Shown: positions 12,780-24,836 of the stretch, piece after piece
Numbering within the stretch: the stretch's first letter is position 1
How the letters are laid out: every line of letters begins with the position of its first letter
Source: Dipteris shenzhenensis
Taxonomy: Eukaryota > Polypodiophyta > Polypodiopsida > Gleicheniales
Length of the DNA: 64,000 bases
Assembly (NCBI GenBank): GCA_047967505.1
Contig: CM106538.1
Strand: one strand, 5' to 3'
Made by a program: the position numbers and the translations under genes
The notes under the pieces: model-generated
Told to the model about the DNA's origin: nothing
Database searches by the model: none
Seen by the model: only the letters and a program-made list of their open reading frames with translations

Positions 12780-13500
12780 ATTGAAAGCTACATTGTTGTG
12801 GGTTTCCCAAGCTGCCAGCATGATCACCGCCCTCACAAATGGCCAAGAGGCCATCAAATTCAATGGCAACTATGAGGGTTCTCCAGTTAGTGCACTTCTT
12901 CATCTGTTCCTGCGTAGAACGAGTCCTGCGCGATTGACCCTTGCTTCCTACTTTAGCCACGCACTACTAGCTACCCTGTAAGACCACATAAGATGCCACA
13001 GGTCCTCAATCCCGTGGTCACAGAGCGGGGAAATGAGGGAAACCTTGATGTGTTTGGCTAGTTTAGCCCTGACCGCCGGTAGCCATTGTTGTAGGACCTT
13101 CCAAAGTAGGAAGCTGACCTTCCCTAGTACTTTGGGATTCTAGATTTCCTAAAACCTCAAGCTCCACCACTTGGTAGTCCATTTATGGCTTGGATTGGGG
13201 ATTAGACTTACCTCACAGGCCAATTGTTTGGAGGTTAGTCTTGCTAAGATTTTTTTGAGGCAGGTGTTGCCAACCCTCCAAACATTTGCCTCCATGAGGT
13301 CAACAAGATGCAATTCAAGGGCCACCAATCGAGGATTCGTTCCATCACTGCGCAGTCAAAAGGTCCATCTCACCTTGGTTTTTGAATCTGATTTGCAACA
13401 CTAGCGGGGGTGCCAATATGCTGCTCACTCATCCCACAAATCGTTCCAAGATCTAAGGCCCTTCTTGAAAAGACTTCGAGCTCTGGGGAGGTCATGGAGG
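12780..13500 (-). pseudogene. LINE remnant: C-terminal zinc-finger (zf-RVT) region
   Basis: Read on the minus strand, fragments in shifting frames match the end of plant L1-type LINE ORF2. First comes a stretch like SLFKKGLRSWNDLWDE (about 13490-13440). Next is a WKVLQQWLPAVRAKLAKHI-like segment (about 13100-13045). A zinc-finger-like LCDHGIEDLWHLMWS follows, then RVASSAW (about 13040-12960). Last is a MLAAWETHNNVAF tail (about 12830-12785) equivalent to the usual iW..RN..F. Stops and frameshifts are frequent, so the copy is dead. Only the 3' portion is recognisable; the family assignment rests on the order of these motifs. Confidence 0.6.
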
Positions 13501-13504
13501 ACAA

Positions 13505-14190
13505 TTGCCTCGTTTAACATGGTTCATAATACCATTTACTTTGCGATCATAGATCTTCACAGGATCTTCTTGGTTGAGTAATTTTGTTGTTGAGGCTTAT
13601 GGTGCTCCCAAAGTATCACCACCTCTTCGCTTGCATGTACTTCCTAGTGCTAGGCAAGATCGTGAACTTTGCAACACGGAGGCACCTCCTTTTTGGTAGA
13701 GCAGAGCCACCTTCACAGCTTCACCCATGAAGGGCACATGCTCTTCTTGCTCCACAATGTGAACCAGGTTGTAGCAAAACTAAGCTCATGTTAACTTACA
13801 CTACTTCTTGTGTGTTGTGGCTTTTGCAGTTGACCTTGATCGTTGTGCTACGTTTATGTATTTATTGCTATATATTTACATTTATACATATATATAGGTT
13901 GCTTAGGTACCTTACCCAATCTTTGTCGCCTTCTCACTTGTCTTAATTAGCTCATTCCCTTTTACTTTTACTTTATTTATTTTTTTAAGATATTGCCTCC
14001 TTTTGATTTTTTTGTGTGGCTAATGTAGTAGTTGCAGGCTTTTATTTACATTTATATAATTATATGAATATAAATTGATATTTAATTATTTGGTTCTAGT
14101 TGTTTTCCCGGTATGTTCACTACAAGTTTATTTTGTAAAAAAATCATTTTATGGGCTTCTTTTTGCGTTTCATTTACATCATTTTGTTAG

Positions 14191-14226
<36 letters not shown>

Positions 14227-15033
14227 GTATATATGTAAACTTTTTCTATTACTTTAGGTGCTCTATTGTGTTTTTGCTAGCCTTGATTACTTCAATTTTT
14301 AAGATTATATATATATATATATATATATATGTTTACTTTATGACTTCTTTTTAGTTGCTTAGCTTTAGATTTTTTATAATTTGTTGTAAAATTTTCTTTT
14401 CTTTGTTTTATTTTCCTTTTTTCCTTCTTTTTTCCTTTTATAGGTCTTTAAGATCCTTGGTGGATCTTTCCCCTTGCCTTGCTAATTCTTCAAAAAAAAA
14501 TAAGAGTTCATCCTTTTATCCTCTTAAAGTTCATTCTTTTATTACTTTTAAAATTTATTAGGACTTTTTTTCATATATATATATATATATATATATTAGC
14601 ATACATATATGTAACAAATAAATAACTTTTTCTTAATATTTTCCCATTTTGTTGTTTATTTCGCCTTTAACCCCTTTTTAAAAATGCTAGTTAATTGCCA
14701 TGGGTGAGGATTAGCCCCCAGTTTAATGATGGGTTCCCCATGTGGAGTACCCTCCATGAGGTTCCTCTTTGTAATTAATGCTTCTAAGTTTTTACCTCTC
14801 TATTTTAATTTCTACTTTTTCCTTAATTAAACTTTCATGGGAGTGGATAACCCCCTAGCTTTAATCCAATTCATTTATTTGGCCCTTAAATACACACCAT
14901 GGACGAGGTTTACCTTCTTTAATAAAATTTTCATTTTATTGTAGTTCTTTAGAATTTAAACCCCTGCTACTTTCTTACATTCCTTTAAAGCTCCTTTTCA
15001 TCTTAGAATTCCGAAAGGTGTGGTCATGTTCTT
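13505..15033. other. very AT-rich region with TA microsatellites
   Basis: T-rich DNA with (TA)n tracts at 14194-14222, 14305-14330 and 14572-14596. No gene recognised. Peptides predicted here only reflect TAT/ATA codons. Confidence 0.6.
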
Positions 15034-15172
15034 TGGTAAAGCGATAACAAGCCAGGGGATACAGGCATTACTTGTCTACCCAAGTTCAACTTCATTGTTC
15101 TAACAACTGCTTGGTTTGGATGGTGGCAGGTAAGTGGACCTTGACCTCGGAGCCTAGACTACCTGATGGATT
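15034..15172 (-). repeat. dispersed repeat, copy 1 (inverted relative to copy 2)
   Basis: On the minus strand this reads CCGAGGTCAAGGTCCACTTACC, GTTAGAAC, TTGGGTAGACAAGTAATGCC and GGCTTGTTATC in that order. The same words in the same order, with substitutions and small gaps, occur on the plus strand at 20911-21032. It is an old dispersed element of unknown family. Confidence 0.65.
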
Positions 15173-15400
15173 TGACACTTTTGTACTAATTCTTTGCAAA
15201 TTCAATAAATAGAAAAATTCTATTGCCAATCCGATGGCTCAGGTCCTTACCAAAAAATGTTTGGATTGCAATATTGTCATAAGCTACTTCAATTTAGTTT
15301 TCTTTAAAAAATTTAATCCATGTATCATATGCAACTTTTTATAATTATCTAGATGATTGAATTAATTGTATGGTTCATTTGTTGATGGGATTATTAAATC

Positions 15401-15538
15401 TACACACACACACACACATGCATGCACGTGCGCACGTGCGCACACACACACACACATGCACACACACATACACACACACGCACATGTGCACATGCATGCA
15501 GATGATGGCAGACACATGCACACATGCACACACACTCT
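15401..15538. repeat. (CA)n-rich tract, perfectly alternating pyrimidine-purine for 100 bases
   Basis: From 15401 to 15500 every odd position is a pyrimidine and every even position a purine, mixing CA, CG, TG and TA steps. Less regular CA-rich DNA continues to 15538. Confidence 0.95.
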
Positions 15539-15544
15539 TCTACA

Positions 15545-15650
15545 CTAGGCTCCACATCTACACTTGGCATTTTTTAGCATGAAAGCCTAGCTTCTCCTCT
15601 AGGCTCCATGTCTAAACTCGGCATTTTTGAAGCATGACAGACTAGCTTCC
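15545..15650. repeat. 54-bp tandem duplication
   Basis: CTAGGCTCCACATCTACACT... at 15545 recurs at 15599 (CTAGGCTCCATGTCTAAACT...) with about eight differences. Confidence 0.8.
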
Positions 15651-16239
15651 ATGCCATAGAAAGCAGGAGTCTCTTGCTCTATGTGCAGAGAGTTTGACTA
15701 TAGCCATGACGACCCCCAACTTCTTTGCTTTATTCTCAGTATAGTTGGCTAAATAAGCTGATCTATAGTGTAATTTATGTGGTTCCTTAAAATAATTACA
15801 ATGTTTGAATCCAAAATAGTACTCCATTAACATTATATGTTATGTTTTATAGACTTTGATGTAGGTCTCCATGAGTTCAAGCCTTTAAATATCATAAGCT
15901 TGCATATTTCAACATTCGTCCATTATTTCTAGACATGCATCTTTGATATTGAGTTGGTCCATTGTCATCTTTGCAATGAAGGCAATGATGAAATATACCG
16001 CGATCTCGTATCTACAACCACTCTTTTTCACTACCTACTTGACAACTACCATCGACGTTCATTTGATGCAAAGGATAACCCTTCTAAACAAGGATTCTTA
16101 ATTAGGCATGAGAAAGAGGGGATTTACTCTTATTGCACTAAGAATAAACATATTAGTCGACCAAGTGAAAAATTAAGATGATTAGATCTTGGAGTAGCCA
16201 TACTAAGCTTGGGGGGTGGTTCAATTTTGTTATAGGTAT

Positions 16240-16380
16240 CACACACACATACATGCACATGCACACCCACACGTATGCATGCATGCATGCACGCACACGC
16301 ACATACACACACACACACACACACACATGTATGCATGTACTCACACACATGTGCACATGCAAAAGCATACACACACACAA
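16240..16380. repeat. (CA)n/(GCAT)n tract, second alternating purine-pyrimidine block
   Basis: CA-rich with GCATGCATGC in the middle. Strict alternation runs from 16268 to 16340. A further 43-base alternating GT/GC tract lies at 16583-16625. Confidence 0.93.
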
Positions 16381-16629
16381 TATCAATCTAGAGGCATTTT
16401 CTCACTCTTAAAATGCCAAAATCCAAGAGCTCCTTCTTTGTGACACATGGTAGACTCTTTTCCTCCAAGTTGCCACGTGTCCTCTCTTTTTTTTTTTTGT
16501 GTTCATGTGGTTAATAGGTTAAAGATATATATTGCAAAAATAAAGCACACTAAAAATATGTGGAAACATATGTGCATGATTTTGTGTGTGTGTGTGTGCA
16601 TGCGCGCATGCGTGCATGTGTGTGTTAAT

Positions 16630-18855
16630 GGTAAAATTACTCATTCTCAAACATTGTGAAGTGTCCTAATATATATTACCATAATCCTTTCTCATCAAAA
16701 ACTGTATATCACAAATCATGGATAAGGGCTCTATGTGAATATCAATGATTGCCCTTATTGTCCTCTTTGATTCATCTCAGGGTTAGGATTAATGGTCTAC
16801 ATAAGTATCTTGCTCGGGGTGGGTTATAAAAATTGCTATATATTTCTTATTTCCCCTTGTAGCTTGTATGTCAAGAATCAAGGTTGGGAAAAACATAAAG
16901 ATGGGCTTAGTCTAAGGGTCCATAGTCTATCCCGTTTTTCCATAAGTGGAAAGGATCTTTCTTGATTCAAAATCCTTCATTCTATTCGCCCTTTCTTTGC
17001 AACTCTTTCTAGGAACATGCATAGTGCAAGGGTTTTCCTTTTATGTAGACCTTAGGAGGGAAAGACGTACTCAATAGAGTCTTTAATTCCTAATATCTAT
17101 TAAAAATTATACCTTGGAAGATATTCCCTTACCCCAAATATACTCATCCCAAATAACCATACTTATAACAAGGGATAAGTTAGTAGTCTAAGTTATAATT
17201 TTTTCAAGGGCATAACTCCCAAGGTCATCATATCACTCATGAATCTTCTAAACAAGGGATAGGCTGATAGCCCATAGTATTAAATTACTCATATTTCCCT
17301 TAATAAGCCATATCCTCTATAAATCCTTGCTTTGAAGGGATTTCGTGGCTTATGTAGATATGTGTCATATACTATAATAATCCACAAGTAGAAGCCAAAT
17401 CCACCCACATGCTACAAACGTCACTTTGAGGATTCTAGCATCATCCAGGTCTTGTGGGAGAACCATGTTTTGAAGATTGGTGCCAAACCTTGGAGAGAGC
17501 CTATCAACATCTACTCGTCCATCCCTGCCACTAGCACCAACTTCTAGGTAGCCAGACCCCATGACCTTATTAATCTTTCCCAGCTCGTCAGAAGGCCCAT
17601 GTAATTGTCAGTTGGTCAACCAATATACAATTTATTCAGAGTGTCATAAGATGAAATCCTCTCTTTATCATGCCTAAGCAATCATCCTTCTTTAAAAGAG
17701 ACTACTTTTTCACTCTTAGACCTAGTCTTGTTTTGAGCCAAATCGGTAACTTGGTGTCATAGGACTAGGGACTTGAAAGTAGTAGCCCAAGGTTTTGGAC
17801 CAAAATACACTAATCTACGGCAAGGCATCCAAGACAAGGAAAATCCATATAAGGCATTTAAATTTGTTATAAATATCATAAGTCTTGTGATATGGATTTA
17901 TGTCAACTACTATTTCTCTTTAGTGTTGACTCAAATTTTTTTACCAGCCAAAGTGGGATTAGGTCAATGCATGCATAGTATACCAAAATGCCAAGCAAGG
18001 CATACAACCAAAACTAGGAACACAATAACCTAAGCCTCACCTAAGAAATCAATTGAATTCCTCATTTGAAAAAATATAACCCTTTTCAATTACGTTTCTC
18101 TTTAAGTTAATATATATGTATGGAATAATTTATTGCGGGGATAAAGGGCCTTTAGAATAGGTAATGGGGAGTATAGATGAGCAAACTAAGGCAAGAATTC
18201 TGTGAGAGCCATTTAGTCACATTCCACTATTCTTACCAAATGTGTTTAATAATGGGTATATAATGGGTACCATTTCTTCTAAAATTCATGACTTACAAAT
18301 ACTACCAAAGCCAAACATTTATTCAATTTTGCATTAAAAAATCCCATGCCACAAAAATAAGAATTCAATTTACAATGTGAAATTTCACAAGAATTCACAT
18401 TAGGTGCACTTGGTACTAAGCTTAATAATCTCAGGCAAACTAATAAACCAAACTAAAACAAATAACGTCACCTAATGTAAACTAAACTAATGTCGACTAA
18501 CAGGGCCTATCTCGTGATTGTTGATAGAAGGGGGAAGCAACGTGTGGGGAAGCATCAGGCACCAGTAGCACAACACATCTTGGCTTCCAAAGTCCTCCAA
18601 TCATCTAATTTTGTAGAATTAAGAATTGCTCACCTTCTCTACATTATTGAGCGGGATAGCCCATTTGCCAAGGCTCATCAATTTTCATGGTGCCTTGCTC
18701 CAAATTGGTTGTTTCTATGGCCACTCCTAGCTCCTTGTCACTACTACCTACTTTTTAGTGTTGTCCATGGATTCTATAGTAGTTGTGCATCTTGCCTTAC
18801 ATGTGCTGGCACCCCCAACATGTGGAATGCAATACCACAGCATGCATATCTTGGT

Positions 18856-18860
<5 letters not shown>
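16630..18860. other. intergenic, no gene recognised
   Basis: AT-rich with no recognisable protein, RNA or repeat structure. Confidence 0.5.

Positions 18861-18861
<1 letters not shown>

Positions 18862-18887
<26 letters not shown>
18862..18887. repeat. (GT)n microsatellite
   Basis: Thirteen GT units. Confidence 0.95.
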
Positions 18888-19089
18888 CTTAAGGTAGAGG
18901 GAGTTGGAACCAAAGAGGAAGAGGCAGAGGGAGGAGCAAAAAGGGAACACTAGGGATGGAGAGAGAGAAAGAGAAGAAGAAGAAGGAGAAGAATATATTA
19001 TCATCCTTTGAAGACCAAAAATCAGCCTATGGGACCTGAAAAAATACAAAACCTTACATACATAAAGACTCCTCCCTCAAAGGGGAGGG

Positions 19090-19340
19090 TAATAAGAGAA
19101 ACTACCTTTATGTATAGGTGAGTTTCTATGCTTGAAAAGCTTAGATACAAATGTTCCAAAACTGAGGGTGACGCCTTATGTAGCAAATCAGCCAATCTGT
19201 TATGTCCCTCAAGAAGAGAGGTGAACTTTTTCCTAATGTGTGCATAGTAAGGGCATATCATTACCATGTGTTCTTCTATTTTTGGCATACCCTGGTCACA
19301 TAATTAGCATATTCTACTCTCTCTTGGCATGTCTTTCCAT
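19090..19340 (-). pseudogene. LINE-type zinc-finger remnant
   Basis: On the minus strand an open stretch reads LCDQGMPKIEEHMVMICPYY, then AHIRKKF. This is the C..C...E.EH....CP.Y..iR pattern found at the C-terminus of many LINE reverse transcriptases. A Cys-stop-Leu-Cys at about 19300 shows the first Cys pair was C-Q-x-C before a CAA-to-TAA change. The flanking sequence carries no further recognisable RT motif, so only a fragment survives. Confidence 0.45.
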
Positions 19341-19419
19341 CCTCCTATTTCAATTTGCAGCTAGTGTGATCGGGTGCAAAGTGAAGCCAAAGCCCTCCGC
19401 TTATGCATTGCTATAGGAA

Positions 19420-19421
<2 letters not shown>

Positions 19422-19474
<53 letters not shown>
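19422..19474. repeat. (GA)n microsatellite
   Basis: About 26 uninterrupted AG units. Confidence 0.97.
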
Positions 19475-19477
<3 letters not shown>

Positions 19478-19479
19478 CT

Positions 19480-20905
19480 ATATTGCTATATTTGCAAGTT
19501 AGGGCATCATCCCAAGGATCATGAATGGAAAACCAAAGAAAAGTGGACAAATCAATTATCTCATGAAGATTGAGGTATAAGAAGCAATCCAAGTCACCAA
19601 AGCACATAGATAAGATCAAGGCCGAGGTGATGAGACAAAGGTGATCTCTCATGAGATCTAGTGTCTCGACCAAGAATTTTTCAAAAGTGTTTCTTATGTG
19701 AGGTAGGAATTAAAGTGAATGCTATAGAGGGAGCATGCAAAGTTGCTACACAATAGTTGTGAATGTAGCAATGGTGAACAACATGAAGTCAACCTTAATG
19801 TAGGATGTGGATTTTGGTCAAGATGCCTAACCAACAATTGTCCAATGTGCAAACAGAAATAAGATCTCTGTACTCTTTCTTGTTGCCACAGGAAGCACAA
19901 TGCGCAAAATGAGTTAGCTAGATGGACCAAAAAGCGACAACATTTGTGTTGCTTACAAAAAGCAATGGAATTGCTAGACACAATAAGTGGGTAGTGTGGG
20001 TATAAATACCTAAGAAGATTGAACGTGGCTTCATTCAGAGCCAAGGTTTGTAATCAAAGATTAAAACATTGACCAGACGAACCAAGGATTAGAAGGATGA
20101 TGCAAACCAACTTGAGATGGGTCAAGAAATCAATGAGGAAATACCACCCAATGTAGGTGATGTATGTAGTGGTAGCTTTCGATAAAGATTTAGCAAGGTA
20201 TGAAAGCATATATACAAAAAGCAAGCCAATGAAGGAGACAAGGCACTTTAAACTTCTTATATTTAATGTTTCCCTAGAAGGCTTGTTGGAAGAAGAGCCC
20301 ACAGATATGGTAACTTAATGTCAAGGCGAAACAACTTTGGGAGTGATTTAAGGAACTAAGTTTTTGGGAGGAGTTGTAGATGGGTACTTACTATGTGACT
20401 TCAAAGGATAGATGCATGAAAGTAAGAAGATGATAGATAATGTGCCATCATACTAGAGGCAAAAACGCCATTGTTGGATATGAAATACCAGTAATTTTAG
20501 CAAAGTTATGAAATACTATCATAAAGGGAGTGCTAAAAAATCGGACATTGTTACCCTCTCTCAAATATTTGATTAGCCACATCAAATGGATGTCAAATCC
20601 TAGATTTGGGTCAACGTGATGTTGAATGATAGTGAATAGCCTATGGTACAAATGTACTTGTAGCCATAGAGTCCTTAGTCATTCATACTATGCACAATGT
20701 GTTTAGATTTAAAAGTCCCATCAATAATCGAGCCATAAAATTAATCCCATCAATTAGATAAAAATTAAAGAAGGAAAACATACAAGGAAAAACAGTTTGA
20801 GACATTTAAGATGAAAAATGCAATAACTAGAGTTTGCAAAAATTTCAACCAAAATTAAGAATTTTTAATAATATCGAGTTTGACAAATGTAATATTGAAA
20901 AAAGA
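19480..20905. other. intergenic, no assignable gene
   Basis: Minus-strand frames at 19694-20044, 20054-20302 and 20448-20651 are open but match no family I recognise. The last has a loose likeness to plant transposon proteins and is too weak to call. Confidence 0.45.
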
Positions 20906-20910
20906 TGTCG

Positions 20911-21032
20911 AATCCTCAGGCAGTCCAAGTCCCGAGGTCGGGGTCCACTTACCTACCAGGTGTTAGAACATCATATTAATGTTTGGGTAGACAGGTAATG
21001 CTTGTTTTCCCCAGCTTGTCATCATTTTACCT
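20911..21032 (+). repeat. dispersed repeat, copy 2
   Basis: Plus-strand partner of the repeat at 15034-15172. Shared words are CCGAGGTC.GGGTCCACTTACCT, GTTAGAACA, TTGGGTAGACAGGTAATGC and CCCCAGCTTGTCATC. Confidence 0.65.
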
Positions 21033-21266
21033 AGGAATATAGACAACCATATGGATTCTTAGATAATAAAAAAGAGTTTAAGTCACAAGTGAAGCTTAAG
21101 TTACACGAGTAGCTTGACCTGTCTACGATGGGTTCGAGACCCGCTCCACTGGGTCTGAAGGTGGGATGTAAAAATTTCTTTAATTCAACAAATTAAAGTT
21201 CAAATCAAATGACCAACTTTCAAAAAAGCCACAATGAGGCAAAAAAAATTTAGAACGGGGAAAATC

Positions 21267-21514
21267 AGAGAGAGAGAGAGAGAGAGAGAGAGGATTATAT
21301 GAGCTCATCGAATTTTCTAAATCTTTTTTGGTTTCTTATAAATAGTATGTCCGTTGGACCTCTTAGCTTTCTTATATGGCTTTCGTTGTTTTATACAGGA
21401 TTATGCGCTTCCCTTGTTTGATAACTTCACTGCTAATCTCATAATAGAGTGATATTTAGGTTGTCGATTTCCAATTTTAGACAAATGTGTGTGTGTGTGT
21501 GTGTGTCTGTGTGT
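21267..21514. repeat. (GA)n and (GT)n microsatellites
   Basis: (GA)13 at 21267-21293 and an interrupted (GT)n at 21487-21514, separated by ordinary AT-rich sequence. Confidence 0.93.
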
Positions 21515-23275
21515 TTTCAAAAAATTAGAACATCAATTATAAGAAGAAAAAATAGTGTATGTCATGGAGCCCCTACTGCTTAAGGTACCTTGCCACCCAC
21601 CCTCCCTGCAATAGTGTGCCCTCTCCCCCCCCCCCTCCCCTCTTCAGTAGGACCTTTATTCCCTTTCCCATAGTGGGAGTGCATGTGTGTATCTTTTCAA
21701 TCTCCTATATTTGTGTGTGTGGACTCCTCGCTCTACCTATACATGTGCTTTCCTCCCTCCTAGATCCCCCAACCAAAGGTAAACCTCTCTTCCCCTCAAG
21801 TAGTATGTGCATGTGTCCTTTGTGTGCCGTCTCCTCCCCTTTTCAAGGGGCTCTCATCCCCCTCTTGTAGTTGGAATGTGTGTGTCTTCCCTCTCTCTTA
21901 TATACGTCCTCTTCCCTGGTGTGTATTTGTGTGCATGGGCCCCTCTCTATTCCTACACATGCTTCCTGCCTTCTAAATCTCCCCCCCACCCCCCTTTCCC
22001 CCCCCCTCTCTCTCTCTCATATAAATAAATAAATATACTATAATTAATAATATATCATATTATATAAAACATATAATATATTGTATATGTATTATATTAT
22101 ACTCTCTCTCTCTCTCTCTATATATGTATATATATATATAATTCTAGAATATATTATATTATGAAATATATATTATATTATAGGTAATATATTTATTTCT
22201 CTCTCTCTTTGTATATATATATATATACATATATACTATAGTATATATTATATTAGAGGAGAGAGAGGGGGAGAGAATATATCATATACTATAATGTATT
22301 ATAATATTATCTATATATATATATTATATTATTATATATATATAATAAAAGATATTATATAATATTATATATATGTGTAATATTTATATATTTTCTCGTC
22401 CCTTTCTCACACTCTCTCTCATGTCTCTCGCACTTTTTTCTCTATCTCTCTCTCTCTACACTATATATATATATCATACATGCATATAATTCTATAATAT
22501 ATTATATTATGAAATAGATATAATATATTTTAGATAATTTATAATATATATGTATATATACTATATTATAGATAATATATTTATTTCTCTCTCTCTCTCT
22601 CTTTATGTATATATATATATATATTATATTAGAGGAGTGAATATATATTATATACTATAATATATTATAATATAATCTATATATATACTATATATATAAT
22701 AAAATATACTATATAATATTATATATATGTATAATATTTATATATTATCTCGTCCCTCTCTCACTCTCTCTCGTGTCTCTCTCTTGTGTGTTTTCAAAAA
22801 GTTAGAACATCAATTATAAGAAGAAAAAATAGTGTATGTCATAGAACCCCTGCATCCTTAAGGTACCTGGCCACCCACCCTCCCTGCAATAGTGTGAGTG
22901 TGCCATCTCGCCCCCCCCTCCCCTCTTCAGTAGGACCTCTATTCCCTTTCCCATAGTGGGAGTGCATGTGTGTATCTTTTTAGTCTCCTATATTTGTGTG
23001 TGCGGACTCCTCTCTCTACCTATACATGTGCTTTTCTCCCTCCTAAATCACCCAACCAAAGGTAAACCTCTCTTCCCCTCAAGTAGTATGTGAATGTATC
23101 CCATAGTCAATGTGTGCCCCCCCCCTTTTCGAGGGACTCTCATCCCCCTCTTGTAATTGGAATGTATATGTCTTCCCTCTCTCTTATATACGTCCTCTTC
23201 CCTAGTGTATATTTGTGTGCTTGGGCCCCTCTCTATCCCTACACATGTTTCCTGCCTTCTAGATCTCCCCCCTTG

Positions 23276-23322
<47 letters not shown>

Positions 23323-23427
23323 ATATAAATACATAAATAAATAAAAATACTATAATTAATAATATATCATATTATATAAAACATAATATATATTGTATAT
23401 GTACAATATATAATGTATTATATTATA

Positions 23428-23479
<52 letters not shown>

Positions 23480-24245
23480 CTAGAATATATTATATTATGA
23501 AATAGATATTATATATTTTCAATAAATTATAATACATATGTATATATATTGTAATATAGATAATGTATTTATTTCTCTCTCTCTCTCTGTATATATATAC
23601 ATATATATTATAGTATATATTATATTAAAGGAGAGAGAGGGGGAGAGAATATATATCATATACTATAATATATTATAATATAATCTATATATAGATATAT
23701 AGTATATTATTATATATATATAATAAAAGATATTATATAATATTATATATACATGCATAATATTTATATATTATCTTGTCCCTTTCTCACTCTCCCTCTC
23801 TCGTGTCTCTTGCACTTCTCTCTTTATCTCTCTCTCTCTACACTATATATATATATATATCATACATACATATAATTCTATAATATATTATATTATGAAA
23901 TAGATATAATATATTTTAGATAATTTATAATATATTATAATATATATGTATATATATTATATTATAGATAATATACTTATTTCTCTCTCTCTGTATGTAT
24001 ATATATATATATATATTATAGTATATATTATATTAGAGGAGAGAATATATATTATAATATAATCTATATATAGATATATACTATATATATATAATGAAAT
24101 ATATTATATATATATATATGTATATATGTATAATATTTATATATTATCTTGTCCTTCTCTCGCTCTCTCTCTCGTGTCTCTCGTGCTTCTCTCTTTATCT
24201 CTTTCTCTCTACACTATATATACATACATATATATATATATATAA

Positions 24246-24288
<43 letters not shown>

Positions 24289-24310
24289 CCCCTCTCTCTC
24301 TCTCTATGTT
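21512..24310. repeat. higher-order CT-rich/AT-rich satellite, two 1.3-kb units
   Basis: Unit A starts near 21512 and unit B near 22790; both open with TTAGAACATCAATTATAAG. Each unit has a C/T-rich head of about 500 bases (GGACC..ATTCCCTTTCCCATAG, CCACCCTCCCTGCAATAG). Two AT blocks of about 350-400 bases follow, each beginning with (CT)n and containing ATTCTAGAATATATTATATT or a close variant (near 22140, 22490, 23475, 23875). Head copies are closely similar, so the duplication is fairly recent. It ends in a long (CT)n at 24247-24305. Confidence 0.85.
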
Positions 24311-24354
24311 AACAGCTTGTCAGACTACTACAGTCTGCTCTAGCAGACTGGCTG

Positions 24355-24480
24355 TGCGCGCTAGGCAAACCATGGGTGAATCTCACTTTGACACATGGCA
24401 CGTGCGCATGAGCTTGCTGTAGCTGGCCTAACCATGGACGAATTATACATCAACACATGGTGCACGTGAGGTGAGCGTGA
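24355..24480. repeat. two copies of a ~60-bp CACATGG/CACGTG unit
   Basis: GGCAAACCATGGGTGAATC...GACACATGGCACGTG and GGCCTAACCATGGACGAAT...AACACATGGTGCACGTG follow one another. Similar ACATGGCA words crowd 50565-51370. Confidence 0.65.
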
Positions 24481-24813
24481 CAATGCCACCATTTATTGGC
24501 TGCTCTATACCTTCTGCCACATGCCCGCACGGAGCTCCTCCCAAATTCCGAACCTCCTTCCACCTTCGTCGAGGCTCCCTGGAGCTCCTGAACCTCTGAT
24601 TTTGTGAAGGGGCATCGCTCAGCTTCTTCCATTTCAAACATTTCCTTAAAGAATAGTTATGGAAGTGGAGTAAGGAGCAACTGAATGCATAAGGGATTAG
24701 AGGAGGTATGGGACAATTAGTGGGCTTGGTGTGTGGGGTGGCTAAAAAGAGAGTGTAAAGGGGAGATTTCACGGGGGGTACATAAAAGAATAACTTATAG
24801 TTAGGGAAGTATA

Positions 24814-24836
24814 CATGTGTGTGTGTGTGTGTGTGT
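24814..24836. repeat. (GT)n microsatellite abutting the gypsy LTR
   Basis: ACATGTGT...GTGT ends directly against the first base of the LTR at 24837. Confidence 0.9.

Noticed and set aside
15366-16411. His/Thr-rich and Cys/Val-rich peptides
   Set aside because: Direct translation of CA/GT repeats.
19694-20651. Three minus-strand frames suggesting a gene
   Set aside because: No domain, no splice-consistent joining and no similarity that I can defend.
21095-21170. tRNA-like GGTTCGAGACC after a GTAGCTTGACC word
   Set aside because: B box has a mismatch, no A box at the proper distance and no cloverleaf.
21512-24310. Repeat array considered as CRISPR-like or organellar
   Set aside because: No conserved short repeats with unique spacers; it is a compound microsatellite.
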